64,000 nt of DNA from Betaproteobacteria bacterium. Lineage in GTDB: Bacteria > Pseudomonadota > Gammaproteobacteria > Burkholderiales > Burkholderiaceae_C. The notes under the pieces were generated by a model, which saw only the letters and a program-made list of their open reading frames with translations, was not told the DNA's origin and did not search any database. The stretch is taken from positions 1 to 64,000 of the forward strand of contig JABCYW010000015.1 of assembly GCA_013289985.1 (NCBI GenBank), read 5' to 3'. Positions 36,493 to 45,081 of the stretch are shown in pieces. The position numbers and the translations under genes were made by a program. Within the stretch, counting starts at the first letter, position 1, and every line of letters begins with the position of its first letter.

Positions 36493-37218
36493 TCAGAAGT
36501 CCATGTCGAGCTCTTCGATGTCGTCGGGCTCGAGCTTCGCCGCCGCGATCCACTCGGCCATCTCGGGCATCGCCATGACCGTGCGCGAATACTCGATGCA
36601 CGCACGGTTGAGCTTCACATCGTAGGTCAGGAAGCGCGTGACCACCGGCGCGTACATCGCGTCGGCTGCGCCGCGCCGCGCGCCGAACAGCCAGGGACCG
36701 CCGTAGGTGGCGATGCACTCCGTCCAGATCTCCACGATGCGGTCGATGTCGGGCTGCGCGCCGGCCCAGATCTTGTGGCCGGGCAGGCGCGCCTTCAGGT
36801 TCATCGGCAGCGACGAGCGCAGGTTGGCGAAGCCCGAGTTCATCTCGCCGCACACCGAGCGGCAGTGCGCCCGCGCGACGCGGTCGTCGGGAAACAGCCC
36901 CGCCCCGGGACACACCTCGTCGAGGTACTGCGCGATCGCCATCGTGTTCCACACGCGCGCGCCGTCGTGCGTGAGGCATGGCACGCGGATGGACGGCGCC
37001 AGCAGCAGCAGCTCGCGCCGCGCGTCGGCGTCGTCGGGCGAGACCATGGTCTCCACGAAGTCGAGTCCGGCGAACCGCGCCAGCAGCCAGCCGCGCAGCG
37101 ACCACGACGAATAGTTCCTGCTGCTCAGCGTGAGGGACGCCGTGGCGGCGGCCTTCGTCTTCGCGGCCGCCGGCTTGCGTGCGGCGGGTTTCGTCGGGCT
37201 CTTGGCGGATGCGGGCAT
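36493..37218 (-). CDS. Glutathione S-transferase
   Basis: A 241-residue GST. The thioredoxin-like domain begins after a 28-residue Lys/Ala/Pro-rich extension with SLTLSSRNYSSWSLRGWLLAR, in which the Ser of YSSWSLR is the likely glutathione-activating residue, and includes SIRVPCLTHDG with the cis-proline. The all-helical domain follows. The basic extension is typical of low-complexity N termini in GC-rich genomes and may be unstructured. It is convergent with the cupin gene, 10 bases apart. Substrate unknown. Confidence 0.87.
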   Translation of the reverse strand: MPASAKSPTKPAARKPAAAKTKAAATASLTLSSRNYSSWSLRGWLLARFAGLDFVETMVSPDDADARRELLLLAPSIRVPCLTHDGARVWNTMAIAQYLDEVCPGAGLFPDDRVARAHCRSVCGEMNSGFANLRSSLPMNLKARLPGHKIWAGAQPDIDRIVEIWTECIATYGGPWLFGARRGAADAMYAPVVTRFLTYDVKLNRACIEYSRTVMAMPEMAEWIAAAKLEPDDIEELDMDF

Positions 37219-37320
37219 GTCGGCTCCGTGGCGGATTCGTACCGATCGACGCAAGGCGCGTGCCACGACGCGGCGGCACGCTAGTTGCAACCTCACGAGG
37301 GTGAAGCTCTTGGGGAATCC

Positions 37321-38538
37321 ATGATGTACCAGGCCTATCAGGCGCAGTCCGACCTCCTGCGACCGCTGCGCCACTTGGCGAAGGTGCACGGCTCCATGCT
37401 CGGCACCGAGCCGCCGCGGCCGGGGCTGGAGAGCGTGGCCCGGCCGGCGATGGCCGCCAGCAAGGTGTTCGAGCTGTCGGAGGTGACGCACCGCCGGCCG
37501 CCCTGGCGCATCGCCAGCGTGATGGTCAAGGGCGAGGAGCAGCCGGTCGTCGAGGAGGTCGTGCAGCGCACGCCGTTCGCCGAGCTGCTGCGCTTCCACA
37601 AGCCGGGCGTGGTGGGGCAGCCCAGGCTGCTGGTGGTGGCGCCGATGTCCGGCCACTTCGCCACGCTGCTGCGCGACACCGTGCGCACCGCGCTGCAGGA
37701 CCACGACGTCTACGTCACCGACTGGCTCAACGTGCGCGACGTGCCACTGGCCGCCGGACGCTTCGGACTGGACGAATACATCGAGCACGTGATGTGGTTC
37801 ACCGAGGCGCTGGGCCCGGGCGGACACGTGCTGGCCGTGTGCCAGCCGACGGTGGCGGCGCTGGCGGCGGTGGCGCTGATGTCGGAGGACAGCCATCCGG
37901 CCACGCCCGCCAGCCTCACGCTGATGGCCGGGCCGATCGACTGCCGCATCAGCCCGACCAGCGTCAACCAGCTGGCGATGTCCAAGCCCATCGAGTGGTT
38001 CGAGCAGAACCTGATCGGCGTGGTGCCCTGGCAGCACGCGGGTGGCGGGCGCCGCGTCTATCCGGGCTTCGTGCAGCTGTCGGCCTTCATCAGCATGAAC
38101 CGCCAGCGCCACGAGAACGCGTTCAAGGATTACTACAGGCAACTGCTCGAGGGCGACTTCGACCGCGCCGACGTCACGCGCGTGTTCTACGAGGAATACC
38201 TGGCGGTGGCCGACCTCGCGGCGGAGTTCTACCTCGAGACCGTGGCCAAGGTGTTCCAGGAATTCGCGCTGCCGCGGGGCCTGCTCGCCTTCCGCGGCCG
38301 CGCCATCAACCCGGCCGCGATCCGCCGCACGGCGCTGGTGACGATCGAGGGCGAACGCGACGACATCTGCGCGATCGGCCAGACGCTGGCCGCGCAGGAC
38401 CTGGCCAGCAGCCTGCGGCCCTACCTGCGCACGCACTACGTGCAGTCCAACGTGGGCCACTACGGCGTGTTCAGCGGCAAGCGCTGGCAGAACCAGATCT
38501 ATCCGATCGTGCGGGACGTGATCCACGTCTCCGGGTAG
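37321..38538 (+). CDS. phaZ: Intracellular PHB depolymerase
   Basis: A 405-residue enzyme that mobilises stored polyhydroxybutyrate in the cytoplasm. It matches the PhaZa family of Ralstonia and Burkholderia: no signal peptide, an alpha/beta-hydrolase core, and the unusual nucleophile cysteine in VLAVCQPTVAAL (Cys174) in place of serine. VAPMSGHFATLLR and VGHYGVFSGKRW (catalytic His) are characteristic. Start ATG 37321, with a second ATG immediately after. The presence of PHB storage supports a Burkholderiales host. The region after its stop is a structured element. Confidence 0.93.
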   Translation: MMYQAYQAQSDLLRPLRHLAKVHGSMLGTEPPRPGLESVARPAMAASKVFELSEVTHRRPPWRIASVMVKGEEQPVVEEVVQRTPFAELLRFHKPGVVGQPRLLVVAPMSGHFATLLRDTVRTALQDHDVYVTDWLNVRDVPLAAGRFGLDEYIEHVMWFTEALGPGGHVLAVCQPTVAALAAVALMSEDSHPATPASLTLMAGPIDCRISPTSVNQLAMSKPIEWFEQNLIGVVPWQHAGGGRRVYPGFVQLSAFISMNRQRHENAFKDYYRQLLEGDFDRADVTRVFYEEYLAVADLAAEFYLETVAKVFQEFALPRGLLAFRGRAINPAAIRRTALVTIEGERDDICAIGQTLAAQDLASSLRPYLRTHYVQSNVGHYGVFSGKRWQNQIYPIVRDVIHVSG

Positions 38539-38540
38539 TC

Positions 38541-38734
38541 GCCGAGGGGTCTGGCATCTCTTTCGTCCGCGCCCAAGCGCCGGCGACCGTGGTGCGGCTG
38601 GTTGCGGACGAAGGCAATGCCTGACCCCGAACGCAAGCGGGGATCGGGGTCAGGCATTGCCTCGAATCGCGACCCGCGCGACTGCTGCGATTCGGGGCCT
38701 GGCGCGATTCGAGGAGATGCCAGACCCCTGCGGC
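38541..38734. repeat. Nested inverted repeat forming a four-way cloverleaf
   Basis: The whole 206-base gap between convergent phaZ and rbsD is taken up by nested inverted repeats. An outer 16-base arm, AGGGGTCTGGCATCTC (38545-38560), pairs perfectly with 38714-38729, and four more pairs (38541-38544 with 38731-38734) follow across one bulged base. Inside, three stem-loops lie side by side with almost no spacer: TTCGTCCGC (38562-38570) with 38604-38612; GGCAATGCCTGACCCC (38613-38628) with 38646-38661; and CTCGAATCGC (38661-38670) with 38704-38713. It looks like a compound REP/BIME-type extragenic element and can also end transcription from both sides. Confidence 0.8.
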
Positions 38735-38744
38735 AACTGCCGCC

Positions 38745-39140
38745 CTAGAACACCACGCCCGCGCGCAGGATCACGTTGGCGTAGGGCGAGAACTCGCCCG
38801 TGCGCACGATCGCGCGCGCGCCGCGCGTGGCGGCCTTGAACTGCTCGTGCGACAGCGTGGAGACGGGCGTCTCGCCGAGCAGGCGGCGCAGGTCGGCGTG
38901 CACGGAGGGATTGGCCGGCGCGAGTTCCTCGGCGACGATCGCGGCCTCCACCTGCATCTCGGCCAGCACGGCCGCCAGCACGTCGCGAAAGCGCGGCACG
39001 TTGGCGCTCACCGCGAGGTCGATGCGGCGCGGGCCGTCGGGAATCGGCAGGCCCGCGTCGCCGATCACCAGCAGGTCGCCATGGCCCAGGCGGGCGATGA
39101 CTTCCGAGAGCTCGGCGTGCAGCAGCGTCGTGCGCTTCAT
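38745..39140 (-). CDS. rbsD: D-ribose pyranase
   Basis: A 131-residue enzyme that interconverts beta-pyranose and beta-furanose ribose, supplying the form used by ribokinase. It is colinear with RbsD: MKRTTLLHAELSEVIARLGHGD (start), the catalytic His in GHGD, IGDAGLPIPDG, and the C-terminal RTGEFSPYANVILRAGVVF. The ATG overlaps the rbsK stop. It is the last gene of the ribose operon. Confidence 0.95.
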   Translation of the reverse strand: MKRTTLLHAELSEVIARLGHGDLLVIGDAGLPIPDGPRRIDLAVSANVPRFRDVLAAVLAEMQVEAAIVAEELAPANPSVHADLRRLLGETPVSTLSHEQFKAATRGARAIVRTGEFSPYANVILRAGVVF

Positions 39141-40060
39141 GGCCGGCCGCCTCCGGGCGCCGCGAGCTGGCGGCGGTACGGGATGGAGGTCTGCGCGCCC
39201 TTGCGCGTGACGCACAGCGCGCTGGCGGCCTGGCCGAGGGCGACGGCGTCGTCCAGCGACTGGCCTTCGCACAGGGCGGTGGCCAGGGCGCCGATGAACG
39301 TGTCGCCGGCGGCGGTGGTGTCGACGGCCTTGACCTTCTTCGCGGGCGAATGGCGCGCGCCCGCGCCGTCCACCACGACGACGCCCTGCGCTCCGAGGGT
39401 CACCAGCACGCGGTCGGGGCCGCGCGCACGCAGCAGAGCGCCGGCCTCGGCCGCGGAGTTCGGGTCGACCACCGGCAGGCTGGCGTAGGCGCTGGCCTCG
39501 CTCTCGTTGAGCACGAGGATATCGATCCTGGCCCACATCGAATCGGGCAGCGGCGCGGCCGGCGCGGGGTTCAGCAGCACCGGCACGTGCGCGGCGAACG
39601 CGCGGTCGATGGCCGCCTCCACCGCGGGCATCGGCACCTCCAGCTGCACGATCAGCATGCCGGCCATGTCGATCATCGTGTTGGCGCGCGCCACGCTGGC
39701 CGGGTCGAGCAGGCCGTTGGCGCCGGGCGCGAGCACGATGCGGTTCTGGCCGTCCTCCTCCACCCAGATCGACGCGACGCCGGTGTGCGTGGACGCCAGG
39801 CCCTTGACTTCGCGCGCGTCGACGCCGTCGGCGGCCAGGCCGGCCTTGAGCACGTCGCCGTTCGGGTCGATGCCGACGCGGCCGACCATGATCACGTTGG
39901 CGCCCATGCGCGCGCACGCGACGGCCTGGTTCGCGCCCTTGCCTCCGGGCAGCATCGCGAAATCGAGACCGGGCAGGGTCTCGCCGCCGACCGGCGCGCG
40001 CGCCATGCGCATCACCAGGTCCATGTTGAGGCTGCCGACGACGACGATGGAGGAGCTCAT
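39137..40060 (-). CDS. rbsK: Ribokinase
   Basis: A 307-residue PfkB-family kinase that makes ribose 5-phosphate. GSLNMDLV at the N terminus, GGKGANQAVACARMG (ribokinase signature 1), DTTAAGDTFIGALA with the catalytic Asp of the anion hole, and normal length support the call. It follows rbsR by 36 bases and overlaps rbsD by 4. In this operon it links uptake by RbsBAC to the pentose phosphate pathway. Confidence 0.95.
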   Translation of the reverse strand: MSSSIVVVGSLNMDLVMRMARAPVGGETLPGLDFAMLPGGKGANQAVACARMGANVIMVGRVGIDPNGDVLKAGLAADGVDAREVKGLASTHTGVASIWVEEDGQNRIVLAPGANGLLDPASVARANTMIDMAGMLIVQLEVPMPAVEAAIDRAFAAHVPVLLNPAPAAPLPDSMWARIDILVLNESEASAYASLPVVDPNSAAEAGALLRARGPDRVLVTLGAQGVVVVDGAGARHSPAKKVKAVDTTAAGDTFIGALATALCEGQSLDDAVALGQAASALCVTRKGAQTSIPYRRQLAAPGGGRP

Positions 40061-40096
40061 GGGGTGGTCCTCGCGAAAGGGGGGAACGGGTTCATC

Positions 40097-41143
40097 TCAG
40101 TCCTGCGGGCGCGCGGTGGATGCGCGGCGGTGCAGCTCGGGTTGCAGGATCGCGCGGCGCGGCTCGGCGCGGCCGTCGCGCAGGCGCTCCAGCAGCAGGC
40201 CGGCGGCGCCGGTGCCGATGGCTTCCTTGGGCTGGGCCACCGTGGTCAGCGGCGGCGAGGTGTAGGCGGCCAGCTCGATGTCGTCGAAGCCGACGACGGA
40301 CAGCTGCGCCGGCACGGCGATGCCGGCCTCGTGCGCGGCATGCAGCGCGCCGATGGCCATCATGTCGTTGCACACGAACACGGCCGTCGGCCGATGCGCC
40401 GACTGCAGCAGCCGGCGCATCGCGGCGGCGCCGCTCTCCGGGCCGAAGTCGCCGCGCACGATCTCGTCCGCGCGCGGCGTGATGCCCGCGCCCGCGAGCG
40501 CGCGGCGCCAGCCGGCCTCGCGCTGCTGGCTGGGCCGCAGGTCGGCCGGGCCCACGATGCACGCCACGCGCGCATGGCCCAGCGACAGCAGGTGGGCCGT
40601 GGCCAGCTCGCCGCCGGCGGCGTGGTCGACCTCGATCAGGTCGGCGGCGATCGCGTCGATCTCGCGGTCGACCAGCACCAGCGGCAGGCGCAGGTCCTTG
40701 CAGCTGGCGACGATGGAGTCGTCGTCGCCCGAGGCCACCAGCACGATGCCGTCCACGCGGCGCTCGGCCAGCACGCGCAGGTGGTCGGCCTGCTGCTGCG
40801 GATCGTCGTTAGAGTTGCACAGCAGCAGGCTGTAGCCGGCGCCGTAGCAGTGGTGCTCCACGCCGCGGATGATCTCGGCGAAGTACGGGTTCGAGTTGTT
40901 GGGCACCAGCATGCCGAGGGTGCGCGTGGTGTTGTGCTTGAGGCCGCGCGCCACCTCGCTGGGCACGTAGCCGAGCGCGTGCGCGGCCTCGTGCACCTTG
41001 GCCTTGGCCTCGGCGCTGACGAAGCGCGTGGCGTTGAGCGTGTGCGAGACGGTGGTGACCGACACGCCGGCGCGCGCCGCCACGTCGCGGATGCTGGCGC
41101 GGCCGGTGGGCTGGGCGGCGTGGCCGCGGGGAGGGGTCGTCAT
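40097..41143 (-). CDS. rbsR: Ribose operon repressor, LacI family
   Basis: A 348-residue LacI/GalR regulator. After a short leader, the HTH is ASIRDVAARAGVSVTTVSHTLN, followed by the hinge helix VARGLKHNTTRTLGMLVPNNSN (split around residue 66) and a periplasmic-binding-protein-like effector domain. Its place inside the rbs operon and the LacI-type palindromes at the rbs promoter make it the likely repressor, released by ribose or a phosphorylated ribose. Its start overlaps the rbsC stop. Confidence 0.92.
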   Translation of the reverse strand: MTTPPRGHAAQPTGRASIRDVAARAGVSVTTVSHTLNATRFVSAEAKAKVHEAAHALGYVPSEVARGLKHNTTRTLGMLVPNNSNPYFAEIIRGVEHHCYGAGYSLLLCNSNDDPQQQADHLRVLAERRVDGIVLVASGDDDSIVASCKDLRLPLVLVDREIDAIAADLIEVDHAAGGELATAHLLSLGHARVACIVGPADLRPSQQREAGWRRALAGAGITPRADEIVRGDFGPESGAAAMRRLLQSAHRPTAVFVCNDMMAIGALHAAHEAGIAVPAQLSVVGFDDIELAAYTSPPLTTVAQPKEAIGTGAAGLLLERLRDGRAEPRRAILQPELHRRASTARPQD

Positions 41144-42111
41144 CCTTTTTTCCTGCGTTCGCGCAGCGTATCCAGTACCACGGCGATGATGATCACGAAG
41201 CCGGTGATGATGCGCTTGGTGGGCTCGCTGGCGCCGATCTGCGCGAGGCCGGCCTCCAGCACCGAGATCACCAGCACGCCGAAGAAGGTGCTCGCCACCG
41301 AGCCGCGGCCGCCCATCAGGCTGGTGCCGCCGATGACCACCGAGGCGATCACCACCAGCTCGGCGCCGGTGCCGGCGTTCGGGTCGGCGGCCTCCAGGCG
41401 CGACGACAGGAACACGCCGCCCAGGCCCGCGAGCAGGCCGGCGATCGCGAACACGGCGATCTTGACGGGCCGTGGGTCGACGCCGGCCAGGCGCATCGCC
41501 TCCTCGTTGGTGCCGATGCCGATCATGCTGCGGCCGAACACGGTGCGGGTGAGCACCACTTGCGCCAGCGCGACGATGGCGATCGCGATGAAGAACGCCG
41601 GCGACAGCCCGGCCACCACCGGCTTGCCCAGCCAGTCGATCGCGCCGCCGATGTACTGCGTGCGCGAGTCGGTGGCCACGTAGGCCGCGCCGCGCGCCAT
41701 CTCCAGCATGCCCAGCGTGACGATGAACGACGGCAGGCGCCACGCCACGGTGATCGCGCCGTTGACGGCGCCCACGGCCAGCCCGACGAGCATCGCCAGC
41801 AGCGTCGCCGGCAGCAGCGACCAGTGCCACTGCAGCATCGCGATGCCGGCCACGGCGGCGGCCAGCGCCATCGTCGAGCCCACCGACAGGTCGATGCCCG
41901 CGATGATCAGCACGAAGGTCATGCCCACGGCGGTGACGGCCACGGCGGGGATGTCGTTGGCGATCGTGATGAACGTGTCGGCGGTGAAGAAGTATTCGCT
42001 CTGCCAGCTGAAGAAGCCGACCATGAGCGCGAGGGCGGCCAGCAGGCCGGCGACGGTGCCGATCGCGCTGGCGAGCGCGGCGCGGGTCGTGAGGGGAGTG
42101 GACGAGCTCAT
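41140..42111 (-). CDS. rbsC: Ribose ABC transporter permease
   Basis: A 323-residue inner-membrane permease with 8 to 10 helices, BPD_transp_2 family. GIDLSVGSTMALAA, RLPSFIVTLGMLEMARG and the EAA-like loop NEEAMRLAGVDPRPVK are family signatures, and VIGGTSLMGGRGSV precedes the last helices. Start ATG 42111 overlaps the rbsA stop. It forms the channel of the RbsBAC importer. Confidence 0.94.
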   Translation of the reverse strand: MSSSTPLTTRAALASAIGTVAGLLAALALMVGFFSWQSEYFFTADTFITIANDIPAVAVTAVGMTFVLIIAGIDLSVGSTMALAAAVAGIAMLQWHWSLLPATLLAMLVGLAVGAVNGAITVAWRLPSFIVTLGMLEMARGAAYVATDSRTQYIGGAIDWLGKPVVAGLSPAFFIAIAIVALAQVVLTRTVFGRSMIGIGTNEEAMRLAGVDPRPVKIAVFAIAGLLAGLGGVFLSSRLEAADPNAGTGAELVVIASVVIGGTSLMGGRGSVASTFFGVLVISVLEAGLAQIGASEPTKRIITGFVIIIAVVLDTLRERRKKG

Positions 42112-43652
42112 GCGGCGGTTGCGAGGGTGACGTGTCGTTCGGCGGCGGCGTAGGCGCTGAAGGCGGCCTCCAGCAGCGATTGTTCGGACCACTCGCCGCG
42201 CTCGAAGATGCGCACGAGGCGGCCGGCGCTCATCACGCCGATGCGGTCGCACTGCGACATCAGCTCGCGCAGGTCGGACGACACCATCAGCAGCGCCTTG
42301 CCGGCCGCGGCCAGCTTGTCCATCTGCGCGTAGATGTCGGCGCGCGCGCCGATGTCGACGCCGCGCGTGGGTTCGTCCAGCAGCAGCACGTCGCAGTCGC
42401 GGTGCAGCCAGCGGGCGAAGATCACCTTCTGCTGGTTGCCGCCGGACAGCTCGTTGACCGGCTGCTCGATGGAGTCGCTGCGCACGCGCAGCAGCTCGCG
42501 CAGGCGTTCCACCTCGGCCTGCTCCTCCGCGCGCCGCAGCCAGCCTCCGCGCGAGACCGCGCCGAGGTTGGCCAGCGTGGCGTTCACGCGGATGGGTTGC
42601 GGCAGCAGCAGGCCCTGCGACTTGCGATCCTCGGTGACGAAGCCGATGCCGGCGCGCACGGCCTGCACGGGCGAGGCGATCGCCACGGGCGCATCCGATT
42701 CGCCGAGCATCACGTCGCCCGACTCCTTGCGGTCGGCTCCCACGATCAGGCGCAGCAGCTCGGTGCGGCCCGAGCCCACGAGCCCGGCCAGGCCCAGCAC
42801 CTCGCCGGCGTGCAGGTCGAACGAGACGTCGCGCACGGTGCTCCCGCGCGCGATCCCGCGCACCGCGAGCGCGCGCCGGCCGCGCGGGCGCACGTCGCGA
42901 TCGAGCCCTTCGTGCACGTCGCGGCCCACCATGCGGCGCACGATGTCGGCCTGGGTCAGCTCGCGCATGGGCCGGGTGTCGATGTGGCGGCCGTCGCGCA
43001 GCACCATCACGCGGTCGGCCACCTGCTGCAGCTCGTCGAGCCGGTGCGAGATGTAGACGATGGCCACGCCGCGCGCCTTCAGCAGCTCGATCTGGCGGAA
43101 CAGGTGCGCGATCTCGCGCGAGGTGAGCGTGGCCGTGGGCTCGTCCAGGATCAGCAGGCGGCACTCGCCCACCAGGCTGCGCGCGATCTCCACCATCTGC
43201 TGGTAGCCCACGCCCAGCGCGCCCACGGGCAGGCGCGGGTCGACGTCGTCCAGGCCGATCAGCGCCATCTGGCGCGCGGCGGCCTCGTTGAGCGCCTCGC
43301 CGCGGATGAAACCCAGGCGGTGTGGAAGACGGCCCAGCAACAGGTTCTCGGCGACGCTGAGCGTGGGCACGAGGCTCAGCTCCTGCATCACCATGCGCAC
43401 GCCGCACCGCTCGGCGTCCTTGCGCGACACTGGGGCGAACGGCTCGCCCGCGAGGGTGAGCGTGCCGTGCGTGGGCTGCACCAGGCCGGCCACGATCTTC
43501 GACAGCGTGCTCTTGCCGGCGCCGTTCTCGCCGGTCAGCGCCAGCACCTCGCCGGCATGCAGCGCCAAGTCCACGCCGGAGAGCACCGGCGTGGCGTAGG
43601 TCTTGCCGATGCCGCGACCCTGCAGCAGCACGGGCGACATCGCGTCCGTCAC
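42108..43652 (-). CDS. rbsA: Ribose ABC transporter, duplicated ATPase
   Basis: A 514-residue protein with two fused ABC domains. The first has a complete Walker A (GENGAGKST), a variant signature (LGVGYQQMVEIARSL) and Walker B (LLILDEPTATL). The second has a degenerate Walker A (LVGSGRTELLR) and a good LSGGNQQK signature, the usual asymmetry of sugar importers. I start at GTG 43652, which overlaps the rbsB stop; ATG 43640 four codons later is equally possible. Confidence 0.94.
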   Translation of the reverse strand: MTDAMSPVLLQGRGIGKTYATPVLSGVDLALHAGEVLALTGENGAGKSTLSKIVAGLVQPTHGTLTLAGEPFAPVSRKDAERCGVRMVMQELSLVPTLSVAENLLLGRLPHRLGFIRGEALNEAAARQMALIGLDDVDPRLPVGALGVGYQQMVEIARSLVGECRLLILDEPTATLTSREIAHLFRQIELLKARGVAIVYISHRLDELQQVADRVMVLRDGRHIDTRPMRELTQADIVRRMVGRDVHEGLDRDVRPRGRRALAVRGIARGSTVRDVSFDLHAGEVLGLAGLVGSGRTELLRLIVGADRKESGDVMLGESDAPVAIASPVQAVRAGIGFVTEDRKSQGLLLPQPIRVNATLANLGAVSRGGWLRRAEEQAEVERLRELLRVRSDSIEQPVNELSGGNQQKVIFARWLHRDCDVLLLDEPTRGVDIGARADIYAQMDKLAAAGKALLMVSSDLRELMSQCDRIGVMSAGRLVRIFERGEWSEQSLLEAAFSAYAAAERHVTLATAA

Positions 43653-44599
43653 TTCGTGATCAGCGTGACTTGCGTCTCGACCACCGGCGCCAGGTCCTTC
43701 TGCGCCTTCTTCTCCTTGATCGCCTTCAGCGCGGTGTCGATGCCGAACACGGCCTGCTTGGCGCCGAACTGGTCCACCGTGGCCAGCACGCGGCCGTCGG
43801 CCAGCATCGGCTTGAGCGCGCTGATGTTGTCGTAGCCCACCACCAGCACCTTGCCGGTCTTGCCCGCGCTCTTGATGGCGGCGACGGCGCCGAGCGCCAT
43901 GTTGTCGTTGCCGGCCAGCAGCGCGCGCAGGTCCGGGTGCTCGCGCAGCATCGCGGCGGCCACGGCGTTGGCCTTGTCCATCTCCCACTGGCCCGACTGC
44001 GTGCTCACGATGTTGGCGCCGACGGCCTTCATCGCGTCGGTGAAGCCGGCGGTGCGCTGCTGCGCGTTGAAGGTGGTGGACACGCCCTCGAGGATGCCCA
44101 CCTTGTCGCCGGCCTTCAGCTGCTTGCCGAGATAGTCGCCGGCCAGCTTCGCGCCCTTGCGGTTGTCGGGGCCGACGAAGGGCACCACCAGGTTCTTTTC
44201 CTTGAGCGCGTCGGCGTCGAGCTTGTTGTCGATGTTGACGACGATCACGCCCTTGGCCGCGGCCTCGGCCAGCACCGGCACCAGCGCCTTGGAGTCGGCC
44301 GGCGCGATCACGATCGCGTCGACGTGCTCCACGAGCATCTGCTGGACGATCTTGATCTGCGCGGCGGTGTCGGTCTCGTCCTTGATGCCGTTGGAGATCA
44401 GCGTGTACTGCGACGCGCGCGCCTTCTGGTCGGCCTTGGCGCCGTCCTGCATCGTCTGGAAGAACTCGTTGGCGAGCGATTTCATCACCAGCGCCACGCG
44501 CGGCTTGGCGTCGGCGGCGAGCGCGAACTGCGGCGCGAGCGCCAGGGCGGCGCAGGCGGCCAGGGTGTGAAGGGCCAGACGGCGGGTCGAACGGATCAT
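43649..44599 (-). CDS. rbsB: Ribose-binding periplasmic protein
   Basis: A 316-residue type I sugar-binding protein with signal peptide (cleavage near ALAAD, residue 29). Features include VALVMKSLANEFFQTMQDG, VDAIVIAPADSKAL, GPDNRKGAKLAGDYL and GNDNMALGA, all typical of the RbsB/D-allose group. It is the first gene of the operon, with AGGAGA well placed before the ATG. Ribose is the natural ligand given rbsK and rbsD, although related pentoses are possible. Confidence 0.93.
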   Translation of the reverse strand: MIRSTRRLALHTLAACAALALAPQFALAADAKPRVALVMKSLANEFFQTMQDGAKADQKARASQYTLISNGIKDETDTAAQIKIVQQMLVEHVDAIVIAPADSKALVPVLAEAAAKGVIVVNIDNKLDADALKEKNLVVPFVGPDNRKGAKLAGDYLGKQLKAGDKVGILEGVSTTFNAQQRTAGFTDAMKAVGANIVSTQSGQWEMDKANAVAAAMLREHPDLRALLAGNDNMALGAVAAIKSAGKTGKVLVVGYDNISALKPMLADGRVLATVDQFGAKQAVFGIDTALKAIKEKKAQKDLAPVVETQVTLITK

Positions 44600-44680
44600 G
44601 GGTTGTCTCCTGGAAGAAGGGCCGCGCCGGCGTCGATGCAGCCGTGCTGTCGGGCCGGTTGAAGCCACGGATATCGGTCG

Positions 44681-44739
44681 CGCAAACGTTTGCGCAAACG
44701 ATTGCGCGGACTTTACGCGCACGGCCGGGCACCTTGCAA
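44681..44739 (-). promoter_or_regulatory. rbs promoter with two overlapping LacI-type operators
   Basis: On the minus strand TTGCAA (44734-44739) and TAAAGT (44710-44715) are 18 bases apart. Directly downstream lie CGCAAACGTTTGCG (44681-44694), a perfect palindrome, and CGCAAACGATTGCG (44693-44706) with one mismatch; they share two bases. A LacI-family repressor, most simply the RbsR of this operon, bound here would cover the transcription start. The rest of the 482-base rbsB-porin gap has no gene. Confidence 0.78.
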
Positions 44740-44936
44740 GTGCATGGGCATGCCAGTTCGAGGGGCATGTGCACCGTCTTGACCCTGATGGCGGAAGGGT
44801 GCGATTCCGTTGTTCGCCTGCCACGAAATGGGCAAGCAAAAGCGCTGTTGTCAATTGGGTGTCACACCCGGTGAGCACCATGGCAAGGCCGGTGAAACGG
44901 CGCGAAGCTCAATAAATTCATAAGCTTAGCGATACT

Positions 44937-44965
44937 TTGGCGAGCCTGAGCCCTGGCTGTATTGG
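44937..44965 (+). promoter_or_regulatory. Putative porin promoter
   Basis: TTGGCG (44937-44942) and TATTGG (44960-44965) are separated by 17 bases, about 115 bases before the porin ATG, next to a locally AT-rich stretch (44910-44936). The -10 box is weak, so this is one plausible choice rather than a firm call. Confidence 0.35.
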
Positions 44966-45081
44966 CGCCTGAAATCCACAATTCGCATGGTCGACAGCGT
45001 CGTCAGCCCGCCAGAAACGCCCGAACAGCGGCTCAGGCCGGCTCGCCTCCTTCATTCATCCTGATTCCAAAGAACCATTCC

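Noticed and set aside
38541-38734. Integron attC site or a rho-independent terminator pair as the full explanation of the cloverleaf
   Set aside because: There is no attC core site (RYYYAAC/GTTRRRY) and no T-run after any stem, and four nested stems exceed what a terminator needs. A terminating side effect remains possible.
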